Assembly (NCBI GenBank): GCA_022842285.1
Contig: JALHPV010000015.1
Location: forward strand, 1 to 48,653
Source: Kofleriaceae bacterium
GTDB taxonomy: Bacteria > Myxococcota_A > Polyangia > Haliangiales > Haliangiaceae
Reading direction: 5' to 3'
Length of the DNA: 48,653 nucleotides
Part shown: positions 47,444-48,653 of the stretch, piece after piece
Layout: the number at the start of each line of letters is the position of its first letter
Numbering within the stretch: position 1 is the stretch's first letter
Program-made: the position numbers and the translations under genes
The notes under the pieces: generated by a model
Told to the model about the DNA's origin: nothing
What the model saw: the letters and a program-made list of their open reading frames with translations, nothing else
Databases searched by the model: none

Positions 47444-48653
47444 ATGTATGATTTGGGCGTGCGCGCACGTGGGGCAGTTGCGTTCGCCATCGGTCTGCTC
47501 GGCGCTCCGGAGGCAGATGCCGATCCCGTCGTCGAGGTGGGCGTGTTTGGAGGGGCCCGCTGGTTCACGGACGACATCCAGCTCGGTAACTCGCAGTTTC
47601 CCGATCAAGTGCCGCGCGACGCGGCCACCATGGGGCTCCGCCTCGCGTTCATCCTGCCGCCGCTGTGGACCAGCGAGGATGGCGAGAGCCGGCTCCAGCT
47701 CGCCGTGGAGACGGAAGGAGCGTTCACGCCAGCGTACAGCGGTGCGGGTGGTGGTATGGGCACGGGGCCGCGGCCCAGCGTGTACTCGCCGATCTACGGC
47801 GGCCGCGGCCAGCTCGCGCTGCGCTTCTCGAAGTGGGACGAGGTCCCGCACTTGCTCGTCGGCGGCGGCTTCGACGCGATCGACTCCGATTCGCCGTTCA
47901 TGACGAAGGAGAGCGACTGGATCGCGTACTACGGCCTCGGGGTGACGGTGCCGCTCGGCTCCCGTATGGAGCTGCGCGCGGACATTCGCCACGGCCTCAT
48001 GCCCGGCCGCGTGCAGGACATCACCTCGACGATCGAAGTGCATGGCGGCCTGCAGATCGCATTCGGCGGGACGTACCGTCGGCCGCCGGTCATCGAGATC
48101 GTCCATCGCGAGCCTGACGTCGTGGTCTTCGAGGAGCCGGACGATCCGACTCCGCCGCCCCCGCCCGACCGTGACGGTGACCGCATCGCTGACGCGAGCG
48201 ACCGCTGCCCCGACGAGCCCGAGACGCGGAACAACTTCGAGGACACCGACGGTTGCCCCGAGCAGGACTCCGACGGTGACAAGCTCTGGGACTCGGCCGA
48301 CCGATGCCCCGGCGGCCCCGAGGACTACGACCGCTTCGAGGATGCCGACGGTTGCCCGGATCCCGACAACGATGCCGACGGCGTCGATGACATCGCCGAC
48401 ACGTGCCCGAGCGAGGGCGAGGTACGCAACGGCTTCCAGGATACTGACGGCTGCGCGGATGCGATTCCCGTCGATGTGACGAAGGCGTTCCAGCTCGTCG
48501 CGGCGATGAAGTTCGAGCCGAATCGCGCGCGCGTGACCGAGGCAGGCCGTGCCACGCTTCGCAAGGTCCTCGCGACGCTCGACTCGTACCCCGATCTGAA
48601 GATCGTCGTCACGGGACACGCGGACAAGAGCGGCAACGCGCTGGCGAAGAAGC
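47444..48653 (+). CDS. outer-membrane OmpA-family protein with TSP3 repeats (3' end outside window)
   Basis: A partial gene; 403 codons are visible. It has an N-terminal signal peptide (GAVAFAIGLLGAPEADA) and then a beta-strand region (about 30-210) likely forming a barrel. Three thrombospondin type 3-like calcium-binding repeats follow (DRDGDRIADASDRCPDEPE, DSDGDKLWDSADRCP, DNDADGVDDIADTCP; about 242-330). The beginning of an OmpA peptidoglycan-binding domain (KIVVTGHADKSGN) is present at the edge. ATG at 47444 has GGAG 6 nt upstream. Such proteins link outer membrane and peptidoglycan; this one is cut by the window end. Confidence 0.85.
   Translation, partial: MYDLGVRARGAVAFAIGLLGAPEADADPVVEVGVFGGARWFTDDIQLGNSQFPDQVPRDAATMGLRLAFILPPLWTSEDGESRLQLAVETEGAFTPAYSGAGGGMGTGPRPSVYSPIYGGRGQLALRFSKWDEVPHLLVGGGFDAIDSDSPFMTKESDWIAYYGLGVTVPLGSRMELRADIRHGLMPGRVQDITSTIEVHGGLQIAFGGTYRRPPVIEIVHREPDVVVFEEPDDPTPPPPPDRDGDRIADASDRCPDEPETRNNFEDTDGCPEQDSDGDKLWDSADRCPGGPEDYDRFEDADGCPDPDNDADGVDDIADTCPSEGEVRNGFQDTDGCADAIPVDVTKAFQLVAAMKFEPNRARVTEAGRATLRKVLATLDSYPDLKIVVTGHADKSGNALAKK

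Overview
The window is about 48.6 kb of very GC-rich DNA with no rRNA, tRNA or CRISPR array that I can see. The gene content points to a myxobacterium (Myxococcota; a Haliangiales/Kofleriaceae-like lineage is my inference). The signs are many lipoproteins with Asp/Ala/Pro- or Cys-rich linkers, a secreted protein with a MYXO-CTERM-type tail, two large Ser/Thr kinases with DWG in place of DFG, hybrid histidine kinases, FecR/TPR anti-sigma architecture and an OmpA protein with thrombospondin type 3 repeats. Dense coding, GTG starts and 4-16 nt overlaps between genes are typical of the window.

Layout. 1-1303: a repeat-rich strip holding a 3'-end gene fragment, one hypothetical gene and several repeat motifs. 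1304-6833 (minus): an overlapping operon of a Ser/Thr kinase with a beta-propeller, a BoxC-type benzoyl-CoA ring-cleavage enzyme and a membrane protein. 6941-8122 (plus): an acyl-CoA dehydrogenase with an isovaleryl-type active site. 8111-14056 (minus): exported proteins and lipoproteins, including an M49-like metallopeptidase and a Gly-rich lipoprotein. 14230-22262 (plus): two consecutive hybrid histidine kinases, the second (2116 aa) carrying 12 tandem 92-residue poly-HAMP units. 22263-23352: a second repeat strip with a DMP19-like gene, 50-bp direct repeats, a 3'-end gene fragment and a 17-bp hairpin. 23353-27428: a Gly-rich lipoprotein, an exported lipin-like phosphatase, a strong bidirectional terminator and an EF-G paralogue. 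27680-33419 (minus): a coupled operon of Cys-rich repeat lipoprotein, exported barrel-like protein, ECF sigma factor and FecR/TPR anti-sigma, followed by an S8 protease. 33501-39054: phospholipase D-like lipoprotein, SDR, propeller lipoprotein, YdcF-like protein and an ECF sigma factor fused to a membrane anchor and periplasmic domain. 39114-43537 (minus): MYXO-CTERM propeller protein, methyltransferase, heme oxygenase, TyrA and a 26-codon coupled ORF. 43558-48653: Ser/Thr kinase with a six-helix membrane tail, GIY-YIG protein, TerB-like plus PPP phosphatase, and an OmpA protein cut by the window edge.

How it fits together. Most of the window serves envelope and signal transduction: two Ser/Thr kinases and one PPP phosphatase, a two-gene phosphorelay, and two different membrane-linked sigma circuits. 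Metabolic genes (BoxC, acyl-CoA dehydrogenase, TyrA, heme oxygenase) stand singly rather than in pathway clusters.

The most unusual signals are (i) two unrelated loci (0.1-1.4 kb and 22.4-23.4 kb) where a second copy of a gene's last ~90 nt lies beyond a block of shared repeats, suggesting an uncharacterised repeat element that sits at gene 3' ends, and (ii) the translationally coupled Cys-rich lipoprotein/barrel/sigma/anti-sigma operon, a candidate surface-signalling system.
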